Below, piece by piece: positions 1 to 10,453 of a stretch of 64,000 bases of DNA. The translations under genes and the position numbers were made by a program. Origin of the DNA: Gonapodya sp. JEL0774 (taxonomy: Eukaryota > Monoblepharomycota > Monoblepharidomycetes > Monoblepharidales > Gonapodyaceae); contig JADIIX010000001.1 of assembly GCA_027604505.1 (NCBI GenBank), forward strand, positions 1-64,000, given 5' to 3'. Under the pieces are notes generated by a model, which was given only the letters and a program-made list of their open reading frames with translations, ran no database searches and was not told the origin of the DNA. Each line of letters begins with the position of its first letter. The stretch's first letter is position 1.

Positions 1-3000
1 CTCTGCTGAGGGCTTTCGGGTCCTCCTGGGTCTGTGGCAGTGAATTGTTGTTGAGCTTCCAGTCAATTGGGCTTCGTGCGCATGGTTTACTCACCTCCTG
101 ACCGATCCCCATATCAGCGTCTTCCTTTTCCAAAAGGAGTGCGAGCTTTTCCTTCGTGATGTTGAAGTCGAAGTCATCAGGCTTGATCAGGGAGACAATC
201 ACGGAGAAGAGTCCGGAAGCGCCCAAAGACACAAGGTTTCCGGCCAGCTATTAAACATGGAAGGCCATCCACCGATATTTAAACATAAAGCAAAGCATAA
301 ATGCGTGACTATACAATGACATACCATGGGGTAGTTGGCTCCAGTCGAGTTCAGGGTGAGCTCTCCGTAGAGTCCCTGCGCCGTTCCCAACCACGATGAA
401 ATTCCGCATACGAAGCCAAAGAAACATGCGCCAACCGCAGCGTAGACATTCTGTTTCCTCCAAGTGAGACTGTCATAATGCGCAACCGGAACGGATGTCA
501 GTAACGAGAACCATCAGTTGGTCAAGAGGACCACGCACGTGAATGCAATCGGAAACACGGCAGGAGACACTATGACGCCCATGAGCAGGTACAAGTATCC
601 GAGAGAGATGCCACTAGAATGACCACGGTAAGATGAGTTATCCCAATCGCAGTTTTAGAGCAAGCTTCCACACTTACATGGTGTGCAGGATGATCCCGAG
701 AACCCCCATGACGACGCCAAAGCCACCAATAATATAGTGGGAGAAACTCACAAGCTGTTTGCCGGTTGCTTCGGGGTTAATGTAGGTGCGATAAACATCG
801 TCTGTAGTGTTCCGAAGAGAGCAATGTTTGGTGTAAGTCTACAACATTCATCAACCAAGAACCCCTTTTATAGACACCCATGAGAACTCACAGGTTATAA
901 TCGACGCGACCGCAATGAGCTCTGCTGACGCTGCACTAGTGACAGCCATAAATACCAATATCAGGATGGCGATCCCACCCCCAGATCCCAAAAGTGCAAC
1001 GGCGGAGTTTGGTGCGACGAGGCCGGCACTAACAGATCCTGGGTCCTGTGACAAAGCAACTTCAGAAACCTGATCCGAACTATCAGTACCTTTTTGCTTC
1101 CACATGGAAACTCACAAGGCGAGCAGGGAAGGTGGGAAAGGCGGCGTTGCTTTCGAGGGCGACACCGGCGAGACCGAGCGTGGTGGCAAGGAAGAAGGGA
1201 ATGGCGAACCAGCAAAGACCTACGGTAACACAGACATGAATATCTTGTTGTGAGTTCTGAGCTTGATTTTCTAAACGACTCACCGCCAACGAGGTAACCC
1301 AGAACGGTGGATGACGGGCGCGCAGCAACAGCGCGCTGCCAGTAAGCTTGGTCGACGAAAACGGTACCGAAGTTACCGACAAGGTTGATGATGCCTGATC
1401 GGGAAAACCATAACGGATGTGTTTCACAATTGAGATAGAATCGAGACATTGTACAATCGACAGCCCGCTCACCGAAGCTGTTGAATCGAGTCAGGATGAG
1501 AGTTGATCGCATATTATGGAGATTGAATAAAAGAAACTGAATATCTCACGCACTCACACTGGCAGGAAAACAGAGACAAGGTGTTAAAAACAGACCGCAA
1601 CCTATCTTGATCGGATGTACAAATGTAGAAACTCACTTAAACCATCCGTGGAAGACATCGTCAGGTAGTTTCCATCCTGATTGTTTGCAACGGGATGAGC
1701 AGCGGCAGCTTTTTGGAGGAGATCGTACTAACCAACGGAACATGAAGTTGTGAGACTCTCCTACGACATAGAAAAATATACACCCACCATCGCCGAGGGG
1801 GATCCGATGAGAGGTGATGACGCGTAAACAACAAATCCGAACATAAGGATAATGACGTAGATAAACACGGTGTGGGAGTAATCAGTGAGGAAGGTGGCTT
1901 TGAGACCTCCAGCGACCTGAACGAGAAAGTGACACGTAAACAACGCCGAGTTCGAAGGAATTTGCGTTTCCCTTTCTCAGAAACTCACCACGTAGACTGT
2001 GACTCCGAGCGGGATCAGCATACACGCGGCGTAAACGTTCATTCCCGTAAGCGACTCAACAACCGCAGCGCCGCCAAGGATGAGCTGGGGCATGATCATT
2101 TGTTGGAAACTATGGTAACGTAGCGAAAAAGGCTTATAAGGTCTAGACATACCATAGCTGTTACGATGGCATTCGTAGCGAGGCTACCAGATGAGATAGG
2201 AGAATGATGTAAATAGCACCCATTGACGAACAGGTCAGGAATGCTCACCCAAAGGCCAAGAAGACAAGGTGGGCTGTCTTCCCGTACCGAACGAGAATAA
2301 TTTCTAGGAATGTGTGAGCGTTGGGAGCTTTGCGTTTCAGCTCGATGGCGAGGACTAATTTGACGGAAAGTGGGCGAACTATCCCTGGAGATCGATCAAG
2401 CAGAGAACGCAAACGTACTCGCAAAGAGAAGCACTTGAACCGTGGCCCCAGAAGCGTACCAGAAGGGACCTGCAAAATAAATGTGGGCTGACACATTCCG
2501 ATCGCGGCTGGAAGAACGCTCCACTTCTTACCGGAAACACCATATTGGTAAGCGACTGTAGAGGATTGAAGGAGAGTTGCTGCCCAAGTCCACGCGCTTA
2601 CAACAGCAGATGCGGTCAGACCCTGCAATGTGGAGAGAACGAGTGAGATCCAACATAGAGAACGTATTCTGAAGCAAAACCATCACTCACGGTTTTGACT
2701 GTTTCCGAAGGGTGGACGAAGATTAATGAAAATGATGAGTTCCTCCCCCTCAATCAAACACAGGTCAATTTCAATCAATGGTCTGACGTACTTGTCCGGC
2801 CGGCCGTCATAAACTGTTCAGATGTTTGCACTTCCCCCAAATACCGCTCTTGAGCCTTAGTGATGAGAGTCATAACTAAATGTGGAGGGTATCATGGAGA
2901 TTGGGGGCGTAACTGAACGCACGGTATCAAACTCATTCCCTCACCGACAGCGAAAAAGGCACCGAATCCGATGACAATGAGCCATCCGACTGCTTGTGAT

Positions 3001-3011
3001 AGGATCGCCAT
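1..3011 (-). CDS. DUR3: urea/polyamine permease DUR3 (sodium:solute symporter family), 3' end off window
   Basis: This is a plasma-membrane urea-proton symporter of the SSS family, which takes up urea for urea amidolyase or urease. The ATG at 3011 opens [20 protein letters not shown], a first membrane helix. Following exons give [65 protein letters not shown] and [16 protein letters not shown], all in the order of fungal and plant DUR3. More helices follow ([38 protein letters not shown]). The last exons in view encode a cytosolic tail ([19 protein letters not shown]). The coding region is cut into a dozen or more exons by short introns and runs off the left edge, so the C terminus is missing. 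Three GATA motifs lie upstream. The family call is firm; exact exon borders are not. Confidence 0.93.
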
Positions 3012-3096
3012 TGTGAGAGCGTGTGGGTTGTTGGTGGGTCAAGCGTTAGGAGGGGCAGGTTTGAGAAGGTTCGTCTAAAACAACAAAGCCTCTGGC

Positions 3097-3216
3097 TGAT
3101 AGGGCAAATTATAAAGCGGGGGAGGGGTCGATAAGGAACCAATCAAGGGTCCACACCCCCAAATGCTTGGGTCCTTGGTTGATCCGATTTTTCCAAGGTT
3201 GGGGCACAGCGATAAG
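3097..3216 (+). promoter_or_regulatory. three GATA-type motifs upstream of DUR3
   Basis: TGATAG at 3097-3102, CGATAAG at 3129-3135 and CGATAAG at 3210-3216 match the fungal HGATAR consensus. They sit about 85-205 bp upstream of the DUR3 start codon. In ascomycete fungi urea uptake genes are controlled by nitrogen-regulatory GATA factors (Gln3/Gat1, AreA). That these sites work here is inference; such short motifs also occur by chance. Confidence 0.4.
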
Positions 3217-3470
3217 GAGAACAGATTAGTATTGCTCGGCAAAGTTGGTGATTAGTGCGTATATAGTCCCCACAACCATCATGACGCAGTTGGCTAAATA
3301 AATTTAGTTTCGGTCGTTTCTCATAACGCACAGATGTGTTCCACATGCCACAGTAACGGATTGCAGTAGGTGAAAAGGAGGCGTAACGGGAGGGCAAGAA
3401 GGAGTGTGGGTGGGAGTTTTCTTTTAGCGCCTCGCAAGTATTCGACTCTCCGATTACAGTGTTACGTGCG

Positions 3471-3668
3471 GCAGGTGGCCGGCAGCCAAACTTTTGTTGC
3501 GTTATTTTCATTATCTACCGTTAGTTTACATAGGCATTAGTGCAAAGCACTAGCTGCTTGGTTGGGCGTTAGTGCCTGTCACGGCAACGCCTTCCCCGAA
3601 TAGCACATACAGACGGGATTTGAATCCGCGCTCGTTCTTCCAGACTGTTTCACCACTCAACCAAAAAA
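3471..3668 (-). repeat. short interspersed repeat, tRNA-like head (SINE candidate), copy 1
   Basis: On the minus strand this about 200-bp element begins with a tRNA-like part. TGGTTGAGTGG resembles a Pol III A box and GATTCAAATCC a B box, about 30 nt apart. A non-tRNA body follows, ending in CAACAAAAGTTTGG and GGCCACCTGC. The body aligns with 9461-9686 on the plus strand through shared blocks in the same order: GTTGCCGTGA, AGGCACTAAC, AACCAAGCAG, CACTAATGCCT or CACTGATGCCT, CAACAAAAGTT and GCCACCTGC. The tRNA-like head does not fold cleanly: its 5' acceptor strand has been replaced by a T run, so it is not called as a tRNA gene. No target-site duplication was identified. Confidence 0.6.
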
Positions 3669-3881
3669 AAATATGGCACGATCGACAGTCAGATCAAGGC
3701 AAATAATTCGATTCTGCTATAGGATTGTGAATTTACATTTGTAATGATGAAACAGGAATAATTCCGCTCTATCGCACAGCTCGTCAACGTAGGGGTGGTG
3801 GGACGAGGTTCATTATTCGTCCAGTGCAGTCCGCAAAAAAATACCCAGAGAGTGCCTCACAGTAAAACGCTAGCACATATT

Positions 3882-6473
3882 TTACGCTGGGACGCCATCG
3901 ACGGTCATCCCCTCAAAGGACGCCCGATCCACTGATAATTCCTCTAAGATGGTCTCAGCAGTTCTGTCGTCATCATCCAATTTCTGACGCTTTGCAGACT
4001 CTGGCATGTCTTCATCATTGCCAACCTTGCGCGGTCTCCCTCTCGGTCGTGGCGCACGCGGGGAAGGCGAGATCGCCACCACTGCTGACGACCCCTTCGT
4101 TACTGCAAGTGCAGGAACGTACAAGAATTCCGACTCCTGTATTTTGCGCTTTGAAGGAGTTATGCGTGACTTGACAGAAGAGGCCATCCGCACAATGTGC
4201 TGTGTTATGGCTGACGCGTCAGCGGCAGCCCTCGCTGCCTGAGCGGTTGCACTCGCAGCGGCACTCCTCGCCGCATCTGCCTCCAGCTCCGCCAATCGGA
4301 TACGCCCGCCTTTTAATTCTTCCTCTAAAACTGCGTTCTCGGCTCTTGTACGCTCCATATCTGCCTCCAATTCCGCTAACCGCGCTTGCATTGACTCGAT
4401 CGCAGTGCGGGTTTCCTTGGCTTCGTTCTCCCACCATCGCCCTGCTTCCTCTGCAGACTCGACGCGTTCTCTCAAAGCTTGAGCAACACCGTCCACATTA
4501 CCAAGTGCTGCTGCCTCCACCGCCTCTCTCAATCTCGCCACTTCCGCCTCGGCTAACATCCTCGCCTCTTCCGCCTCCATTCGCGCTTCTTCCGCGGCGC
4601 CAGAGTCCAACCTGCCCTTTTCTCGCTCCAGATCAGCCTCCCTCGCGTTCAGCTCCGCATCCCGCTTGGCAACATCCAGATCCCTCATGGCCTGGTCCAG
4701 CTGCTTTTCCAACTCTCCGACATACCGCTCCAGGAATCGGACGTGATTCTTATGCCGCTTGCGGTAGAGCGCCGCAGCAACTCTATTTCGCTCCCTCTTC
4801 TTCGCTCGCTTCAAGGGATCCGCCTTTCCCGACAATGCACCGCCCCCCGCTGAATCACCCACACCTTCTAGCAAATCACCATTCGCAGCGTTCATCTCGT
4901 CCAAGTCACCATCTAAATCCCCTTCCTCGTTATCTCCAAGCTTGATTCCGATGTCGATCGCTTTGAACTCCGCTTCAGAGCGGGTGACAGACTCGGTGCC
5001 CGAAAAGCCCTCCGCAGCGGCTTCTTTGGCCGAGGCCTCTTCGAGTGCAGCCACATCTTCGTCGGTGAAACCGACGGCATTCTGAGCGATTGCTTTAGCA
5101 CGGGCTTTCGCGATGGCTGCAGAGCGGGCAGCGGATTGCACAATCTCGCCAAGGGGTCGAGATGGGAAGCTGGCACTCAAGGCAGACACTTTGCGCGGAT
5201 CGCGGGCACGTGTCGTCGGAGCAGGTTGAACGGATGTATTCGAGGACGCAGGCACGATGGTGTTGGAAGATGCTGAGGGAGTGGAGGAAGGAGAGCTCGA
5301 CTTCAACGGACCGACAGTCGCTGGATGAGCAAGGGCAGCTGGATGATTTGGGGCAAGATAAGTCGGTGGAGGTCTGGCACTGAATGGTCGTGGAGTAGCC
5401 TGCCCGGTTCTCGTCGATGCTCCTCGAAGAGCGATCGAGCCACCGTTTTGGGAGCTGAGGACAGGATTCGTGGAGGGAACGTTGTCGGGACTGGTAGATG
5501 GCAGCAAATTTACAGTGGTGTCAGGAGACGAAGCAGAGTGGAATATCAGGTGCGATTGGGACTCGCAGCTGGCATGGGTGGCTTTCAACGTTCAGTGGTG
5601 AGGTGGGGTCCACCACGCAAAATTCGATGTAACCATACCAGTCGATAATGATGAGGTCATAGTAGTCTGCAGTGGCGTCGGCTTCAGATCGGTACCTGTC
5701 GCGGGTGTCTTGATTCCGTCGGCCGTTACACTTTCTGTCTGGGGAGAGTGGAGTTGAAGCCTGCTGGTGCGCTCCGGCATCCTCCTTCGTCTCAACGATA
5801 CGCTCTCTGAGGGAGCAGAAGCATCAGGAAGTAAGATGGTCGCTTCAGATTCAGACGGAGATGTGACCTCCAGAAGTGGATTCGCGGACCCGTCCGAGGC
5901 ATCGCGTTGGGGATATTGGTGGGGGTTCTGTATGGGTTGCAAGGGCACGAAAGGATGAGATGCAGCGCCATTCACACTTCCATTTGCACTTGTGTGTTGA
6001 GATGAAGTTACGGGAGGAGAAGTTGGGAACTGAATTGGAGTCTTCGGTGTGTTCGGCGGGGACACACAGGGAGAATCCGAGGTGGAGCTGGCAGCTTTAA
6101 TGACGTTGGTGCTGAATTTGATTTTGAGCTTTGGAATAGTCGATGAAGGTATGGTTGACGGAAGTGGGGGTTGATTGGGGAGTGGCGGGGCTATCATGGT
6201 GGAAGTGGCGGTTGACCTTGAAGGTTGCGAAATGTGAGGACTGGTGTCAACGGGAAGCGGCAGCGGTGCCATTGGTTCTATTGGAGGGTTTGTGTCCACA
6301 GTCATGCTCGATGAAGAAGAGATGTCGTCAGCCCGATCCAGTCCATCGCCCATTGTGAGTGGGGGAATGAGACCAGCTGACGATGTAGCCATATTCCCAG
6401 CCAAGGGTGCTTGACGTGTATCCCTCTGTGATAACAACCGGGTGGATGCCGTTAGCTGTGACAAACTAACCAT
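3882..6473 (-). CDS. bZIP-type protein with long coiled coil and AT-hook
   Basis: This is a putative nuclear DNA-binding protein of about 844 aa in two exons. Exon 1 starts at ATG 6473 (MVSLSQLTASTR) after a plausible 5' intron ending TTTCAAG; a later in-frame ATG (MATSSAGL) is an alternative start. A 57-nt intron at 5582-5638 (GTATGG...AAAG) joins it in phase to exon 2. The first 500 residues are Ser/Thr/Pro-rich. Near residue 540 is a basic region, RERNRVAAALYRKR, with the bZIP N-x7-R spacing, and the first zipper Leu lies ten residues after that Arg. The Leu/Ala/Glu-rich coiled coil then runs some 150-180 residues, far longer than a usual zipper. An AT-hook (RPRGRPRKVG) lies near residue 790. 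DNA binding is inferred from the motifs; targets are unknown. Confidence 0.82.
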
Positions 6474-7072
6474 CTTGAAAGAAAAGACAACATGAAAACA
6501 CCACCCAATCACAGCCACTCACTTTCTCTTTCTTAATCCAGGTTTGTTGGTGCTTGCTTTACTGTCCACGGAGTTCGACGCTGAATCCTCAACAATTGTC
6601 CAGGTGGTGTGTTACGAGAACCGGCAATTGGACGGCCGACTGCGAAAGAGGCCCGGCCTAGCTGACACAGCACAGGTTCTTCAAAGAGGATTAATCAAGA
6701 ACTTTGTTCACTGCAACGATCTGCCGCGTTTGCTGGCTTGATTGGTGGACGGGTTCACGGGTGACTTTACGTCACCACTGGGGAATGCGTCACCAGGGTG
6801 GTGTGGCGATTGCCCAAATAGTAATTTTCACCATATTTTTCTCTCAGAAGTATGCTCAAGGGAAATCACTCGCTGAGCACTACGATCACAAATCGAAACA
6901 TGCACTAAATTAATGGAGCACTCCCACATTTTGCTATTCTCATGAAAGACCAGCCACCAAAAACTAAGACCAATTCGACCACTTACGAAAGTAAACCTCC
7001 AAAATTATCTACAGTACACCAAAATCTGGATCACAACAAAGCAACCAACGAACCACCTCGAGCTGCAGGAGT
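6474..7072. other. intergenic spacer between two minus-strand genes
   Basis: This holds the upstream region, and probably a 5'-UTR intron, of the bZIP gene (donor near 6523, acceptor at 6474), followed by the 3' flank of the UBA gene. I see no convincing ORF, RNA gene or repeat. Confidence 0.5.
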
Positions 7073-8648
7073 TTAGGAAGCCCTTCCAGAACCTTCTGTA
7101 CCCCAAGCCCCGCTAAGTTGTGCAGGCCGCGTGGTTCGGGTTGGATACAGCTGTTCGTGAGGACTGACGGAAGAATTGCGTGTTGAAGCAAAAGAGGAGT
7201 TGCGAAGGCCTTCTACTGGTACAGAAGGGTCCACAAAAGGGTTGTCCAGGAACGGATTGCTTCGTCGGGAAACGAAAGAACGCCCGGTTGGACGACTCTT
7301 TCCACCTCCGAGCTCCACATTGAACTCACCTTAGTGGCATTGAGGGTGCAGGTTGCGGTCGTATCTGTCCCGAATCGGCCCATTCTGATTGCTGTTGAAC
7401 CGAAGATGTACCCCAGGCGGGTACAGGACCTGTATAGCTTGCGCTACCAACGCTTCGACCAAAATTTGGCTGAAGTTGAAATGTAGGCTTCGTGGGGGGA
7501 ATAGGATCTGAGAAAAGATCTTCCATGTTGTGTTGAGCGCGGGTGGTCGTGAAACTGGGGCAGCATAAACTTTGCCTACCCAAGAGATCCCCCACCGCTG
7601 GCCCGCTAGCTGCACCAGTTCCACCCGGGGAACTCTTCACTGGTGCGGGTTGACTCTTTGCTCTCCCACCGGTCTGAGCTGGGGGAGGGGAAAGAGCCCG
7701 TCTCTCTGGCCCCTGCTTCGCTCCTTCAGGAATCACGCTCCCAAACGGACCATATCCGAAAGTAGACGAAGTAGAATGGAATGCCGCAGGTGCGGCGGAC
7801 GAGGAAGTGGACGGTTGTGGGTGCGAACCACCATGGCGCATTCGGTCGTGGCGATGGGGCGTGGACGCGGCGAACGACGAGCCGCCCCCACTTTCCTTCT
7901 TCCTGATGAGGGCATCTAACGCTGCAGGAACAGAATTTTTGTGGGCACGAAGAGCGGCGATGCTTGCGGCACGATCATCGAAACCCATATCCTACAATAC
8001 GAACAACCAGTCAGTCCTCGCACGCACATCAGACACCACCCGAACGAACGAAGATCAAACCAAGCCTTAAATTTGCTTCAGCTCACCTCCAGTTGCTGGA
8101 TCTCTTTCCTCAAGTCATGAGGAATAGCCTTGCGTTTCAGGTAATCAGACCAATCGGAGGTGGTAAAAGTGCAACTCCATACGAACCACACTCAATTTCT
8201 TGTGTTTCGCTTGCTCAGCTTCTCTCCTCGCTTGCTCAAGCGTCTGGGGCTCCGGTCTTGGTGTTGGTATGTACTTCGCTTCCGGTGCAGGTGGGACATC
8301 TTCACCGGACAGAACTGCAACAGCTAGACTTTGACAAGGTCGTGTGTCCATGGTGGGTAAGAAAAAGGAACAATGTTGTGAGACGTGATGAGTGCAATGT
8401 CATTATTCCTGCCCAAATGAATCGTTTATCGCACCTCGTGAGACATCGCCATAGACCCGTCTTAAAGCCTTAACGTTTGCCGGGCTAATCAGTGATTGGG
8501 AGGAGGAATTGCAAGAGATTTGTTCGGCTCGATCTGAGTAACAGAAGGTTCGAACAGCTTACTCGTCGACAAACCCCATCGCGTGCAACGTAGAAATTTG
8601 GGGTGTAAAATCGTTAAGATCACGCAGATAGTTGGGATCCATGGACAT
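7073..8648 (-). CDS. two-UBA-domain protein with C-terminal NPF motifs
   Basis: This multi-exon gene encodes a probable ubiquitin-binding adaptor. It starts at ATG 8648 (MSMDPNYLRDLNDF). A first UBA domain is split by an intron: STLHAMGFVDE, then NVKALRRVYGDVSRGAI. A Pro/Glu-rich helical linker follows (SGEDVPPAPEAKYIPTPRPE). A second UBA domain comes after it (LRKEIQQLEDMGFDDRAAS, then VPAALDALI). The rest is low-complexity Ser/Pro/Gln, and the last exon (acceptor about 7254) carries SNPFLDNPFVDP. NPF motifs bind EH domains of endocytic proteins, so a role as an endocytic or trafficking ubiquitin adaptor is inferred. I could not match it to a named family. An extra upstream exon around 8880-8940 (MQNRWTRGAGDPMSRLLFG) cannot be excluded. 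Confidence 0.7.
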
Positions 8649-9460
8649 CTTCGCTCGAGTTAAGCTTCTACCTGTCTCAAGTGATTTAAGTGGTTAGTGG
8701 TTACTCAATACAGGTATGTGCTGATTTAGCAGCAGTCGCCCACGCGGTGGTCAGCTTATGCATATCTGGACCAGGGGTCAACAAGGAAGGTGAGTTACAA
8801 AATCCAATTCAAAAATTCCCCAGCCCATATTTCCTGCAAAATCGACCCCGCTCGTCCTCAAAATCACCTTACCTCCGAACAGTAGTCTCGACATCGGGTC
8901 CCCGGCTCCCCTCGTCCAACGATTCTGCATTGGTTCAGAGGAGGTCGTACCCTCACCGTCAATGACCTATCATCAGCACCTGAGACCGTCTATAAGTCTC
9001 GTATAAGCTAATGAAGACTGTGAAATGAGCTCGGGATCTCACTGTGGTGATTTCGACGACCTGTGTGGTGTTGAGAAAGGCAGTTTTGCGAATCGCACAA
9101 TCATTTGGAGCGCTCGCGCGTACGGGTAATTGGAGCGCAATTCTAGTGAGTTCGTCTTTCGTTTTTCACTATATGGCTGCTTCAGTTTGGTGCTGAACTG
9201 TCCGGGTTCCGTTGCCCGGCAACACTTCAAGTCCCCATCGTCAAATGAACAAGTCGCAACACCTCGTCGCAGAATGAATTTCGCCGGGAGCTTTGAACAA
9301 GGAGCCGGAAAATGCATCTGTACCTCCCCTCTCCCATCAACAATCCCCAATGTCCAATCGCCTTTCTGAACATCACTTTCGTCTGTGACCTGTAATGGAA
9401 GTTATCATCCTCCCTTGTTACCCATTTGCCTGTGTGCACGTCATCTATGGGAACATGCCA
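8649..9460. other. spacer upstream of the UBA gene, no gene called
   Basis: Short ORFs exist on both strands, but none shows a domain, a codon pattern or splice-linked continuation that I can defend. A possible 5' exon of the UBA gene lies near 8880-8940 on the minus strand. Confidence 0.35.
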
Positions 9461-9686
9461 CGATGTTTTGTTCATGCGGTGAAGGGGAACTGGGAAGATG
9501 TGACGGAGTTCGGGCAAGGCTGGAATTCAAGGTCCCATCTGCTACTTGGAAACGCGTTGCCGTGATTGGCAGAGAAGGCACTAACACCGAACCCTCGCGA
9601 AACCAAGCAGCCAGTGCAAAAGCACTGATGCCTAAGCTAATGCTAGAATAATGAATACCCCAACAAAAGTTCAGCTGGCCACCTGC
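9461..9686 (+). repeat. short interspersed repeat, tRNA-like head (SINE candidate), copy 2
   Basis: This is the second copy of the element at 3471-3668, in the opposite orientation. It shares the ordered blocks GTTGCCGTGA, AGGCACTAAC, AACCAAGCAG, CACTGATGCCT, CAACAAAAGTT and GCCACCTGC. The head is more decayed (GCGGTGAAGGGG, then GGAATTCAAGGTCC), with small insertions relative to copy 1. Similarity stops at GCCACCTGC in both copies, which defines a shared 3' end. Confidence 0.6.
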
Positions 9687-10453
9687 ATTGAGAAAACAGA
9701 AGCTTGAATTTAACCAATTGCACACGCTAGTTGGCTCACAATAACAAGAATGGCACAACAGAAACTCACAAAAGAGCTCCACCATCCGTCTATCCTCCTC
9801 CCTCATCCTCCCTCGCCCTCTTCCACGACCAGTTTTTCCACGCTCTCCCAAATTGCGGGGAGCTCCATGAAGCGCAGTGAAGGAAAGGGGCATCGAAAAC
9901 GATTTGGCGGAATAATGAGAGCCGAGCTAGTCAGATCTCATGGTCGAGAAAAACAGCTGCGGAGGGAATCGGAATGGGCTAAGATGTAGTCGTGCTGTGT
10001 ATATATGCTGTAAAAATAGTGCTGATAGAGGCAGGCCCACCCCAACGTGGCTTCCCAGCCGACACATCCCTTCAATCCATACAAATCACCAGAATTATCA
10101 AAAGATAGTATATTTGATGCATGAGGCATAATTGCATATGATCCAAAAAAACACTACACAACAGAACTCAATCCACGCAACTCGATATTCCACATGCAGG
10201 TCAATCACTTCAATCACCCTGCAAAGGGTATAAAGGGTCAAAAACTGCACTCCGCAAATCTAATTAGTCATCCCATGCGGCATAGTGAAGGACTCAGGGC
10301 CAGAAGAAGGAAGAAAACGGTTTCCCGAAGGACAATCTGCACAAAGTTCAATATAGTGGTCATGATGATGGAATGGGTGTTAAGGGGTTTGAAGAGTGTC
10401 GAAGCACTGAACAAGGATGGAATTTCGTGAGATGATAAGAATTGGCTGGTAAT
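9687..10453. other. spacer downstream of the GATA/C2H2 gene
   Basis: This is the 3' flank of the large minus-strand transcription-factor gene. It holds only short ORFs without recognisable features; no RNA gene or repeat was seen. Confidence 0.4.

Noticed and set aside
3600-3670. tRNA gene on the minus strand
   Set aside because: A B-box and A-box-like elements are present, but the acceptor stem is not paired (poly-T run) and no proper anticodon arm forms. The segment continues into a repeated body, so it is annotated as a SINE-like repeat head.
4202-4945. 247-codon ORF on plus
   Set aside because: It is antisense shadow of the bZIP coiled-coil exon; the Leu/Pro/Ser/His bias is what the complement of Glu/Ala/Arg codons gives.
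9441-9893. 150-codon ORF on minus
   Set aside because: It runs through the interspersed repeat copy 2 on the antisense side and has no domain.
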